From an uncultured Colwellia sp. (GTDB lineage Bacteria; Pseudomonadota; Gammaproteobacteria; Enterobacterales; Alteromonadaceae), in contig CAJXUN010000003.1 of NCBI GenBank assembly GCA_913061475.1, positions 1 through 64,000 on the forward strand: a DNA stretch of 64,000 bases, given 5' to 3'. The position numbers and the translations under genes were made by a program. The notes beneath the pieces are model-generated. The model saw only the letters and a program-made list of their open reading frames with translations, made no database searches and was not told the origin of the DNA. Each line of letters begins with the position of its first letter. Position 1 is the first letter of the stretch. Positions 45,724 through 54,595 of the stretch are shown piece by piece.

Positions 45724-48700
45724 TACGCTCGTTTGTTAAAAATGGCCGATTAATGTCTTTAGTGATCACACTATTAGTGGTCGCCGGCCTAGGCGCATTG
45801 GCGAATTTACCTCGTACGGAAGATCCGCGAATAACCAACAGAATTGCCAGTGTTATTACACAACTACCGGGTGCAAGTGCAGAACGAATTGAAGTGCTGA
45901 TTAGTGAAAAAATAGAACAAAAACTCAGAAAGCTACCAGAAATAGATTTACTGACCTCAAATTCTCGCCCTGGCATTTCAATTGTTCAAGTTAAATTGCA
46001 AGATGAGACCGTGGATACTAAGCCAGTTTGGTCACGTGTTAGAGATTTGCTCAACGATCTGAGCCCAAGCTTACCGGTCGGCACATTAACGCCGATATTG
46101 GAAGATGACCGAGGTTACGCCTACACGCAAATCATCGCACTCAATTGGCAAGGTAGTGACGTGCCGAATGTCGCCACATTAGGCCGCTATGCTAACGAGC
46201 TACAAAATCAACTTAAGCTTGTACAGGGTACTGATTTAGTCGAGATATATGGTCGAGGTGCAGAGGAGGTTTTGGTTGAACTAGATCCAATTAAAAGTAG
46301 TCAGTTAAAGCTATCGGTTAATGAGGTATCAGAAACCATTCGTTATGCCGATGCCAAAGTATCCGCGGGGCAATTGACCAATCAATTTAATCAGATGCAA
46401 ATAGAGTTAACCGGTGCATTACACGATACGGACCGGATCAGTAATATCCCAATAAAAACCGATAACAATGGCAATTTAATGCGCTTGGGCGACATTGCTG
46501 AAATAAAAAAAACCGTCAGCTACCCGCCAACGGAAATCGCTATGGTTAATAGCCAGCAAGCGGTCGTTGTTGCAACTCGCATGCTGCCAAACTTGCGTAT
46601 CGACCAATGGAGCGCGGCAGTAAAGAAAAAATTATCTAGTTTTGCCGAAACATTACCCAAGAATGTCACCATGGAAGTGATATTTGATCAAAGCAGTTAT
46701 ACCGAAACCCGCTTGAGTGATCTGGTCAGTAATATCGCGGTAGGTTTTGCGATTATTGCCATTGTATTGTTGATCACGTTAGGCTGGCAAGCGGCGTTAA
46801 TTGTTGCGCTATCATTGCCATTAACCGTGTTATTTACCTTATCTGTGATGAATTTTTATGGCCTTCCTATCCATCAAATGTCAGTAACAGGCTTAGTTGT
46901 TGCATTAGGTATCATGGTTGACAATGCCATTGTAATGGCTGATACGGTAAAAACTAACCGCGAAAACGGTCAACGCCGACTTGATGCTGTATCCAATGCT
47001 GTTAATCATCTTTGGTTGCCATTACTCGGTTCGACACTAACCACGGTTTTAGCCTTTATGCCGATTGTATTAATGCCCGGACCTGCGGGAGAATTTGTCG
47101 GTGGTATAGCGCTAAGTGTTATATTTTCACTGGTTGGTTCTTACATCATATCTCATACCATAGTTGCCGGGTTAGCTGGGCGCTTTATTGGTCAGCGTCG
47201 TAATAAAAGTGCAACGCGTTGGTACCAGCGAGGTATTACCTTACCGACATTAAACCGTGCTTTTGTTAGCCTACTAAGTTGGTCACTCAAACACAGAATA
47301 CTGATGATAGCTTTAGTATTTTGTTTACCGTTATTAGGCTTTATTGCTGCTAAACAATTACAAGAACAGTTTTTCCCTGCCTCGGATCGTGACATGTTTC
47401 AAATTGAACTTTTTTTGCCGTCACAGAGCAGCATAATAAATACCAAATACGTGAGCACACAACTAACCGGATACCTTGAAACCCTCGATGGTATTGAAGA
47501 TGTACGCTGGTTTATTGGTAAAAATGCCCCTTCTTTTTACTATAATTTAATGCCAACAAAAGATGGCGCGCAATATTACGGACAAGCGATGGTCACAGCG
47601 AGCAGTTTTCAGGTCGCAAACCGGTTAATTCCCGAGATTCAAAAAGCCCTTGATGAAATGTTGCCTGAAGCGCAAATATTGGTCAGAAAACTCGAACAAG
47701 GCCCGCCGTTTAATGCGCCTGTAGAATTAAGAATTTTTGGTCCAAATTTAGATCGATTAAAATCTATTGGTGATGATATTCGTGCGTTTATGTCTGAAAC
47801 TCAGGATATTACCCATAGTCGAGCAACACTGCAGCCGGGCACACCAAAAGTTTGGGTTAATATTGACGAAGCAAAAGCTAATTTAGCGGGCTTATCGTTA
47901 GTAGCAGTGGCACAACAGCTCAATACCACACTGTCTGGCCAAACGAATGGCTCTATAATTGAGGCAACAGAATCAATTCCAGTGCGTGTCCGAATCGGTA
48001 ATGAGCAGCGTGATGATTTAGCCGCCTTAGAAAGCATGAATATTATTATTCCAAACTCAAACCAAACTATTCCACTGACGGCCATTGCTGATTTAGAAAT
48101 TAAAGCCAGCCGCGGCGCAATACCACATCGTAATGGTGTACGAGTAAACGTTATTGAAGGCTATATTCGCGCGGGTGTTTTACCTTCAGTCGTACTAAGT
48201 CGAATCAAAGAGAAAATGGCTACCGCTGATTATCAATTACATCATGGTTACGAAATCGAGTTCGGCGGTGAATCAGCAGAGCGCAATAAAGCAGTTGGTA
48301 AACTTATGGCTAGTGTGGGCTTGATATTGACCTTGCTACTCACGGTTGTTGTGCTGTCATTTAACTCATTTAGATTAAGCGCAATTATATTTTTGTCGGC
48401 ATTTCAATCTATCGGCTTAGGTTTACTGAGTGTTTATGTTTTTGATTACCCCTTTGGCTTTACCGTGATTATCGGTTTATTGGGCTTAATGGGACTGGCG
48501 ATCAATGCAGCGATAGTCATTATCGCTGAATTAAAAATGGATAAGCAAGCTATCCAAGGCGATAGTGCAGCCATCATCCGCTGTGTACAGAGCTGTGCTC
48601 GTCATATTAGCTCAACCACTATTACTACAGTAGGAGGATTTTTACCGTTAATTTTAGCTGGTGGTGGCTTCTGGCCACCTTTTGCTGTCGCGGTCGCCGG

Positions 48701-48809
48701 TGGTACTGTACTGACTACGATATTATCGTTTATCTTTGTACCGGCAGCGTTTTCATTATTTAGCGAGCGCAATTCATTCGAACTGACCAAGCAACCAATA
48801 TTAGGTTAA
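45720..48809 (+). CDS. RND efflux pump, inner-membrane permease (HAE1/MMPL-type AcrB family)
   Basis: 1029 residues with the twofold RND layout: helix 1, a periplasmic loop of about 300 residues, helices 2-6, the repeat of loop and helices 8-12. The proton-relay motif VALGIMVDNAIVMADTV in helix 4 contains the Asp, and LPRTEDPRITNR near the N-terminus is typical of the subgroup. It should export hydrophobic or cationic compounds by proton antiport; no exact substrate can be read. Starts inside the adaptor gene's last codons. Confidence 0.95.
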   Translation: MIRSFVKNGRLMSLVITLLVVAGLGALANLPRTEDPRITNRIASVITQLPGASAERIEVLISEKIEQKLRKLPEIDLLTSNSRPGISIVQVKLQDETVDTKPVWSRVRDLLNDLSPSLPVGTLTPILEDDRGYAYTQIIALNWQGSDVPNVATLGRYANELQNQLKLVQGTDLVEIYGRGAEEVLVELDPIKSSQLKLSVNEVSETIRYADAKVSAGQLTNQFNQMQIELTGALHDTDRISNIPIKTDNNGNLMRLGDIAEIKKTVSYPPTEIAMVNSQQAVVVATRMLPNLRIDQWSAAVKKKLSSFAETLPKNVTMEVIFDQSSYTETRLSDLVSNIAVGFAIIAIVLLITLGWQAALIVALSLPLTVLFTLSVMNFYGLPIHQMSVTGLVVALGIMVDNAIVMADTVKTNRENGQRRLDAVSNAVNHLWLPLLGSTLTTVLAFMPIVLMPGPAGEFVGGIALSVIFSLVGSYIISHTIVAGLAGRFIGQRRNKSATRWYQRGITLPTLNRAFVSLLSWSLKHRILMIALVFCLPLLGFIAAKQLQEQFFPASDRDMFQIELFLPSQSSIINTKYVSTQLTGYLETLDGIEDVRWFIGKNAPSFYYNLMPTKDGAQYYGQAMVTASSFQVANRLIPEIQKALDEMLPEAQILVRKLEQGPPFNAPVELRIFGPNLDRLKSIGDDIRAFMSETQDITHSRATLQPGTPKVWVNIDEAKANLAGLSLVAVAQQLNTTLSGQTNGSIIEATESIPVRVRIGNEQRDDLAALESMNIIIPNSNQTIPLTAIADLEIKASRGAIPHRNGVRVNVIEGYIRAGVLPSVVLSRIKEKMATADYQLHHGYEIEFGGESAERNKAVGKLMASVGLILTLLLTVVVLSFNSFRLSAIIFLSAFQSIGLGLLSVYVFDYPFGFTVIIGLLGLMGLAINAAIVIIAELKMDKQAIQGDSAAIIRCVQSCARHISSTTITTVGGFLPLILAGGGFWPPFAVAVAGGTVLTTILSFIFVPAAFSLFSERNSFELTKQPILG

Positions 48810-48867
48810 GCACTCAATACATAAGCGAGTGCTTGAAGTTGTTATGGCTAGTAATAGATAAGAATTA

Positions 48868-48900
48868 AAAAACGCAAAGTGTCACCACTTTGCGTTTTCT
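48868..48900. terminator. Bidirectional terminator between the RND pump and the small membrane protein genes
   Basis: AACGCAAAGTG, loop TCAC, CACTTTGCGTT with A-run before and T-run after; stops the pump transcript and, from the other strand, the 52-residue gene. Confidence 0.88.
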
Positions 48901-49059
48901 TTATGCGTCTGGATTAAAACCGCTTTTGATTTTTTCTATACGTTCTTGGTGTCGGTGATGCGCCTTTAATGCTGCGACAGCAAATGCACCAACAATCGCT
49001 ACAATCGGGATAAGTAGCGATAACGTTTCAGGTTGTAATAAAGTTTTTAACCATTCCAT
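48901..49059 (-). CDS. Small membrane protein, 52 residues
   Basis: ATG at 49059 has AGGTTAT a few bases ahead, and TAA is at 48901-48903. The protein starts MEWLKTLLQPETLSLL, has one hydrophobic helix at about 13-32 (IPIVAIVGAFAVAAL) and a basic amphipathic tail (HHRHQERIEKIKSGFNPDA). It lies 29 bases after rraB on the same strand and directly before a terminator, as the last gene of a transcript. Its arrangement recalls PspB-like one-helix proteins but no family is recognised. Too short for most ORF calls, hence easily missed. Confidence 0.75.
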   Translation of the reverse strand: MEWLKTLLQPETLSLLIPIVAIVGAFAVAALKAHHRHQERIEKIKSGFNPDA

Positions 49060-49088
49060 CGGATAACCTATTTATTTTTGTTAGTTGT

Positions 49089-49439
49089 TTATTCTTCGAA
49101 ATACGTGCCCCAACCATCATAATCAACTTTGCACTGTTTTGCTAATTCAAACATCTTTTTTGTTTCATCAAAAATAATGTCAAAATCCAACGCTTGTTCG
49201 GTGACAATATCAAAAGCAAAAACTTTTTCGCCATTTTCTAACTCAGCTTCTTCGGGTTCTTCTATTTCTAAGCCCATTTTAAAGGCCGCAATGGCAGCTT
49301 TTTCTAAGACATCAAAATCAACACTAGAAAAGTGATGTTCGATTGTGTGGTGAACTTCTTCATTCGTGCCATCTTCAACCAAGGCCGCTATTAACTGCTC
49401 AGTATGCTCTTGCCATTGTTGCAATTCTTCATCAATCAT
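49089..49439 (-). CDS. rraB: Ribonuclease E inhibitor RraB
   Basis: 116 acidic residues. FSSVDFDVLEKAAIAAFKMGLEIEEPEE and the C-terminal KVDYDGWGTYFEE are RraB hallmarks. It binds RNase E and modulates degradosome composition in E. coli. It lies 17 bases after the acyltransferase gene. Confidence 0.95.
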   Translation of the reverse strand: MIDEELQQWQEHTEQLIAALVEDGTNEEVHHTIEHHFSSVDFDVLEKAAIAAFKMGLEIEEPEEAELENGEKVFAFDIVTEQALDFDIIFDETKKMFELAKQCKVDYDGWGTYFEE

Positions 49440-49456
49440 TGTTCTATCTCACTTGG

Positions 49457-50212
49457 TTACTTATTTAATGATTTTTTATCATTTAATAATGTTAGCTCAC
49501 GGCCAGTCTCAATATTTAATTGTTCAATTTTAGCTAGCATAGCGCTACGAGTTTGATTTGTTACGCTACGTATTTTTTCTTTATCTTCGCTAGATAACGT
49601 AATAGGCGCTAAAAACTCTATAACCATTTTACCGTTATTCCAGCGATTCAAATCGATAGTTTTATGCGAGTTACTCGCACATACCGGCACAATAGGCACT
49701 TCCGCTTTTGCTGCCGTTCGAAACGCGCCGGTTTTAAACGGTAATAAGCCACGACCATAACTGCGCGTACCTTCTGGAAAAAGCCAGACAGATAACTTCT
49801 TTTCACGAATTTTTCGCGCCGTCGTATCAATGGTACCCATAGCTTTATTTTTATTTTTTCTATCAATTAAAATATTACCGGTGAGCCAATACATTTGACC
49901 AAAAAACGGGATCCACTTTAAACTTTTTTTGCCGACACTAACGGTTCCACGTTGCACAGCACCACTGACAGTAAAGATGTCATAGCTATTTTGATGATTA
50001 CAAATATAGACCACGGGACCAATATTTTTTGCTGAGTCAGGTATGCGAATCTCAACCTCTAGACCCAGAATTTTTGAAACTAGACCAAGATATTTAGCGG
50101 TATGAAAGACATTATCGCGATGAAATGGACGCAGCAAACAAAATAAACAAGAACAAATAGAGATGATAACTAAAGCTAAAGTCATCAATATGACACGAAT
50201 AACAGCTAACAA
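49457..50212 (-). CDS. plsC: 1-acyl-sn-glycerol-3-phosphate acyltransferase (PlsC-like)
   Basis: 251 residues. N-terminal membrane anchor, acyltransferase block I CNHQNSYDIF (HX4D), block III FPEGTRSYGRG and block IV VPIVPVCAS. It acylates lysophosphatidic acid at sn-2 to form phosphatidic acid at the inner membrane. The neighbours mlaA and an acyl hydrolase suggest a small envelope-lipid cluster. Confidence 0.92.
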   Translation of the reverse strand: MLAVIRVILMTLALVIISICSCLFCLLRPFHRDNVFHTAKYLGLVSKILGLEVEIRIPDSAKNIGPVVYICNHQNSYDIFTVSGAVQRGTVSVGKKSLKWIPFFGQMYWLTGNILIDRKNKNKAMGTIDTTARKIREKKLSVWLFPEGTRSYGRGLLPFKTGAFRTAAKAEVPIVPVCASNSHKTIDLNRWNNGKMVIEFLAPITLSSEDKEKIRSVTNQTRSAMLAKIEQLNIETGRELTLLNDKKSLNK

Positions 50213-50324
50213 AGGGCATTCCTAAAAAATTTATGAGGCGTGATTATACCTTTAATTTATAAAATAGCTAAGCCTAGAACTTAGCTTTCTGGCGAACATT
50301 TAATATCTGTAAGTTTAATTGAAT

Positions 50325-51080
50325 TTAACGCGCTACCTGAATTTCACGATATTTTTTATAAAGTAATTTTAAATGTTCGTATTCAAATGCAGACCCCGAG
50401 GCATAATATCGAAAAGGTAATGAAGCCCTTGTATCAATAGCGTCTAATAGTGAAATAAATAATTCATCTTCAGTATTCATCTTCAACTCGTCAATAACGT
50501 CCTGATATATTAGATTATCAAATGCAAGTCCGGCGGTATCACGCAGCGACGAAGGCCCCAATAGTGGTAGGACTAAATACGGCCCTGCATCAACTCCCCA
50601 GTACCCTAATGTTTGACCAAAATCTTCATCTTGCTCAGCTAAACCTATCGGTGTAGCGACATCAAACAGGCCGGCAATCCCTATTGTAGAATTCAGCGCA
50701 AAGCGTGTTAAGGTTTCACCTGCCACTGATAGTTTCAACTGTAATAGCGAATTAATAAAAGTCGCTATTTCACCCAAATTATTAAAGAAATTACTTACCC
50801 CAGTTTCAATAACATCCGGTGTGATCTGCTGGTAACCGGCAATTATAGGTAATACAACATACTCATCAGCTTTAGCATTAAAATAATACATCCGACGATT
50901 AAACCCTTCCCAAGGATCGGTATAGGCACTAAGAATTCCAAGTTCTTCGTGATTATCTGGTAATTTAACTCTCGGCGCTATTGCGTCACTTTCCAACCTT
51001 GGTGCAGAGGAGCATGCGACTAACAAAAAAGTACATAAGATGACCAACAAACTAGACCACTTGTTTGAAAACGTTCGCAT
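50325..51080 (-). CDS. mlaA: Outer-membrane lipid-asymmetry lipoprotein MlaA (VacJ)
   Basis: 251 residues; lipobox LLVAC, then DPWEGFNRRMYYFN, VSNFFNNLGEIATFINSLLQ, GIAGLFDVATPIGL and DFGQTLGYWGVDAGPYLVLPLLGPS, all MlaA signatures. It removes phospholipids from the outer leaflet of the outer membrane and passes them to MlaC. Its ribosome site (AAGGAGGAG) lies in the last codons of the upstream hydrolase gene, with stop and start overlapping as TAATG. Confidence 0.96.
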   Translation of the reverse strand: MRTFSNKWSSLLVILCTFLLVACSSAPRLESDAIAPRVKLPDNHEELGILSAYTDPWEGFNRRMYYFNAKADEYVVLPIIAGYQQITPDVIETGVSNFFNNLGEIATFINSLLQLKLSVAGETLTRFALNSTIGIAGLFDVATPIGLAEQDEDFGQTLGYWGVDAGPYLVLPLLGPSSLRDTAGLAFDNLIYQDVIDELKMNTEDELFISLLDAIDTRASLPFRYYASGSAFEYEHLKLLYKKYREIQVAR

Positions 51081-52372
51081 TAGTTTACTCCTCCTTGAAA
51101 GGTGGTTTGTAAATATTCAACAAAACTTATTCGATCGATATTGCCACAATGACCGCCACGAGGAAAAATTTTTGCTCGCTCAGCAAAGATTGACTGCAAG
51201 TAGTCAATCTCTCCTGCTTTTAAAATAATATCGTCTTGGTTAGTTACCAAGTAGATTTTCTTCGAGGTTTTTAAATAATCTTCTATCGCGTGCAAGCTAT
51301 AACGATAAATCAAATCCGCCTTGGTTGTACTAGCATCTAACCGCTGAGCCCGAGGCAACATAGCACCGTCAAAATAGTCACCGAAGGTAACATCACTGGC
51401 ACGTTGCATAGAGTGGCTTAAACTTTCAAACTTATTGATACGATGGTTTTTATAAGTAATTGCCCCAGCATTAAAACTAGCGTCTAAAGCAAATATCATA
51501 TCTGATGACGACATCCTGAACGAAGCACCAATTAATAGTTTTAATTCTGCTTCAGTTAAATTGGCATTTTTAAACAAGCTAAAGATAGAGCCTTGATCAA
51601 AGTTTGAAGACTCTTGTGCGGCATAACCATCAGAAAAGCGCGCGAATATTTCATCAAACATCGCAACAGCAGCTTCGCGATTATTACGCAGATCAAAATA
51701 CTCATCTAATATAGTGACCGAATTATATAAACTCACGGGGGGGTTAATCAGTAATACTTTCTCAAAATTAAATGCCTGTTTTTGTTCATCAAGTAATGCG
51801 ATAAATGCCGAGTGTGCGCCGCCTAAACTGTAGCCAGTAATTGAAAATGATGAAGCTTCAACCTCATCTTCGGTTTGAACTTGTGCCCATACTAAATTCA
51901 TCACTCGATATAAGTCTTCGGCATCATGCGCTAAGTCGCCAGGCATGTAAGTGATGTTGGTTGAATTCACGATAAAATTAGCAAAGGTCGGCGATGACAA
52001 GGAAATCACATGATAACCTTGCTGATAAAAGCTCTTTTGCAGACTTTTCATTTTCGCACTCTCGTAACTTGCGCCAGTGCCGGCAATAATAAAAATCAAC
52101 GGTGCTTGGCTATCTTGTTTGATCAAAGAATATTGCATCTTTTTGTTAAACCAAAACACCTCTGGAATGTCATTCAAAGGTTTAATAGTGATGCGTTTGT
52201 TAATGATGTTTAATGACTGGGGTAGATCGGCTGCTGCTTCTTGGCAATAACCTGTTACGGTCGCTTGATAACTAGAATAGGCTAAATCACAGGTCGTGTT
52301 AAGCAATGCAACTTCATCCTTCTTAATGCTACATGCTGACAATAGGATGATGAGTAAAACACTGAAAATACG
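51080..52372 (-). CDS. Alpha/beta-hydrolase lipoprotein coupled to mlaA
   Basis: 430 residues from GTG 52372, chosen because AAGGAG lies seven bases upstream and the product then starts with a clean lipoprotein signal (MRIFSVLLIILLSAC); the frame is open 81 bases further. The nucleophile elbow is GYSLGG (G-x-S-x-G), with an oxyanion-type IAGTGASYESAKM, and a late His in RGGHCGNID. It may be an acyl hydrolase or lipase in the periplasm. Translation coupling to mlaA suggests a linked role in phospholipid turnover; this is inference. No closer family is recognised. Confidence 0.75.
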   Translation of the reverse strand, partial: RIFSVLLIILLSACSIKKDEVALLNTTCDLAYSSYQATVTGYCQEAAADLPQSLNIINKRITIKPLNDIPEVFWFNKKMQYSLIKQDSQAPLIFIIAGTGASYESAKMKSLQKSFYQQGYHVISLSSPTFANFIVNSTNITYMPGDLAHDAEDLYRVMNLVWAQVQTEDEVEASSFSITGYSLGGAHSAFIALLDEQKQAFNFEKVLLINPPVSLYNSVTILDEYFDLRNNREAAVAMFDEIFARFSDGYAAQESSNFDQGSIFSLFKNANLTEAELKLLIGASFRMSSSDMIFALDASFNAGAITYKNHRINKFESLSHSMQRASDVTFGDYFDGAMLPRAQRLDASTTKADLIYRYSLHAIEDYLKTSKKIYLVTNQDDIILKAGEIDYLQSIFAERAKIFPRGGHCGNIDRISFVEYLQTTFQGGVN

Positions 52373-52706
52373 CACTGAGTTTCTCCTTAGCTCGTGGGTT
52401 TGAAAGTTTATTAGTATGGACAATATATTACTTGAGTAATGCTGTGTAATCACGATGATTTACAAGGTTGTTGTCATTTGCCTTACGTTTGAAAAACATC
52501 AGCTTGGGTAATCAAATAGCCAGCGCTATATTCTAACTTTTGTCCTAATAAAAGTATCTAATTTAAAATTATTATAAGAAAAAAAAGCAAATTTTCTTCC
52601 TAGTTATTTTTCATTGTCTATAGTTAGTTCACGCTTGAAACTAATATAAAGTTTTGCAAGCACATCGAATTTCATTCTTATTTCTAATTTACTCTAGGTA
52701 GATTTA
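52373..52706. other. Divergent intergenic region, no gene seen
   Basis: About 330 bases between the hydrolase gene (minus) and the outer-membrane protein gene (plus), very AT-rich near 52560-52620, without credible ORFs, repeats or RNA features. It must hold both promoters; no sigma70 motif stands out firmly. Confidence 0.4.
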
Positions 52707-53519
52707 ATGCGTAATAGGATTTTCATGACGACAACTTTCATCATTAAGCTAAGCCGTACTTTTATTGCACTGCTATTGTGTAGCGCAATGGCTAATGCTG
52801 AAAATATCCAGCAAAACATTTTGCCTTTGCCAGCTAAAGCACTGGCAACTATCGATAACAAGCAGGAAAGTCATTTATCACTAAACACCTCTAACGTATG
52901 GAGCCAACCTGCACTGAGCGTCAACCCTAGCAACAACAGCATGACAGGCGAGCAAGAAACAATTGAACAATTGTTTTTAGTTGATGATATTAAGACGTTA
53001 CAAAAACAAATAGACCTACGATTTAAAACAGGACTATATAGTTTAAAAAATAATTATATTTTATCTCCCTACTATAGCTCATTAATCTCATATCAATTAT
53101 TACGTTCAGAAACTATCGACAATGACTTATATCAATTTGGTCGGCTGAGCGCCGAAACGGGTTACAGTAGGGCTGAATACTTTCAAAAACCAAACTTTAA
53201 GGTATATATTCGCAGCGCTTACAGTGTTCTACATAAGGGTAGGTTTGATTTATCATTAACAGCGAGTGTTGAGCATATTCAAATATCGAAGAACCATAAC
53301 AATTTAGCTGCCATACAACAGCCACTGATTAATAGTCAAAGTAACGTCCCGGCAACGTCAGCTACCATAGGTGTTATTGGTAGCTTCGACTTATCAGAAC
53401 GTTGGAGTTTAATTGGCGCACTGACTTCAAGTCATATAGACAACAAAAACATTCATGATATTTTACCGCAAGAAAATAAGCGCCATATGGCCCTTATTGG
53501 TACAACATACTCATTTTAA
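52707..53519 (+). CDS. Unknown exported protein, probable outer-membrane beta-barrel
   Basis: 270 residues; signal peptide ending AMANA (about residue 30), then alternating short amphipathic strands (FKVYIRSAYSVL, FDLSLTASVEHIQI, SATIGVIGSFDLSERWSLIGALTSSH) and terminal Phe in LIGTTYSF, the usual mark for outer-membrane assembly. Residues 35-105 look less barrel-like and include TGEQETIEQLFLVDDIKTLQKQID, a helix. No family is recognised. It lies alone, convergent with an RstA-like regulator. Confidence 0.6.
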   Translation: MRNRIFMTTTFIIKLSRTFIALLLCSAMANAENIQQNILPLPAKALATIDNKQESHLSLNTSNVWSQPALSVNPSNNSMTGEQETIEQLFLVDDIKTLQKQIDLRFKTGLYSLKNNYILSPYYSSLISYQLLRSETIDNDLYQFGRLSAETGYSRAEYFQKPNFKVYIRSAYSVLHKGRFDLSLTASVEHIQISKNHNNLAAIQQPLINSQSNVPATSATIGVIGSFDLSERWSLIGALTSSHIDNKNIHDILPQENKRHMALIGTTYSF

Positions 53520-53625
53520 TATTTTTATTTTAGATTCATTTATATCAGTCGCTATAAAACTGGCATAACCGCCGCTAGCTATTTAATTTTAATATTAACT
53601 TAATCACAGTTTTACTTAGTACTGG

Positions 53626-54354
53626 CTACGCAACCGTCTCATTTAAGATATAGCCTTGGCCCCAAGCCGTTTCAATACGCACACCCGCCATACCTTCATG
53701 GATTAATTTATCACGCAACTTAGAAATTCGGACATCAACAGTGCGCTCAACACCATTATATTGACGATGCAGCAAAACATTATAAATTGCATCGCGGGTC
53801 ATCACTCGACCTACGTTTTTGCTCAACAGGGCTAATAATTGGAACTCAAAGGTGCTTAAGTTAACTATTTCACCATTTACTTCACATTTAGTCGCTTGGG
53901 GATATAAAGCAATGTTACCAAGTTTACAAACATATGATGGCCGAATTTTATTGACTGGCTTTCGACGTAAAACTGCGTCAAGGCGAGCTTTTAATACACT
54001 AGGTGATACCGGCTTACTAATATAGTCATCGGCACCTAGTTGAAAAGCATTGACTTGGTCTTCATCTGAGTCTCGTGCCGTTAAGACCACAATGGGACCA
54101 TGATAGATTTCTCGCAATTCATTGCAAACATGAAAGCCATCAAGTTTAGGTAAACCAATATCTAAAAGAACTAAATCAGGCTGATGGATTAAAGTTGCCC
54201 CTTTGGCTAAATCACCACTAAAAACTTGTTCAACAATAAAGTTAGACTTTTCTAGGAATGATTTTATTAAGTTAGATACCATACGGTCATCTTCGATTAA
54301 TAGTATTTTTTTCATACTATTATCCACATCGATTTCTTTATTCAAACCCAACAT
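53626..54354 (-). CDS. Orphan OmpR-family response regulator, RstA-like
   Basis: 242 residues from ATG 54354; a GTG at 54366 and an ATG at 54315 (MKKILLIEDD, closest to the family start) are alternatives. Receiver domain with VLLDIGLPKLDG (phospho-acceptor Asp) and YISKPVSP (Lys), then a winged helix: LSTFEFQLLALL, VERTVDVRISKLRDKL, WGQGYIL. The DNA-binding half is like RstA. No histidine kinase gene is adjacent; the nearest is a hybrid kinase 3 kb away, which has its own receiver. Confidence 0.9.
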   Translation of the reverse strand: MLGLNKEIDVDNSMKKILLIEDDRMVSNLIKSFLEKSNFIVEQVFSGDLAKGATLIHQPDLVLLDIGLPKLDGFHVCNELREIYHGPIVVLTARDSDEDQVNAFQLGADDYISKPVSPSVLKARLDAVLRRKPVNKIRPSYVCKLGNIALYPQATKCEVNGEIVNLSTFEFQLLALLSKNVGRVMTRDAIYNVLLHRQYNGVERTVDVRISKLRDKLIHEGMAGVRIETAWGQGYILNETVA

Positions 54355-54539
54355 AATTACTTCCACAAATAAGCGCTAAATTAAGTTGGCGCAGTATACG
54401 TACAATAAAGCAGCAAAAAAGTGTGATTATGTTGCTAGGCCAGTAACATAATGTAATCACGGTAGAAAATTTTATTATCGGCAGATCAGCATATTAAGCC
54501 ATATTACTATCAATGCAACGATGAAAAAAACTCAATAAA

Positions 54540-54571
54540 AAAGCCAATTCAGGTTAAATGAATTGGCTTTT
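54540..54571 (-). terminator. Terminator after the acyl-CoA dehydrogenase gene
   Basis: AAAGCCAATTCA, loop of seven, TGAATTGGCTTT; in the minus sense it is followed by a T-rich stretch. It is 25 bases after the dehydrogenase stop. Confidence 0.85.
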
Positions 54572-54595
54572 GAACGGAAAAGTTAAACGCGATCG

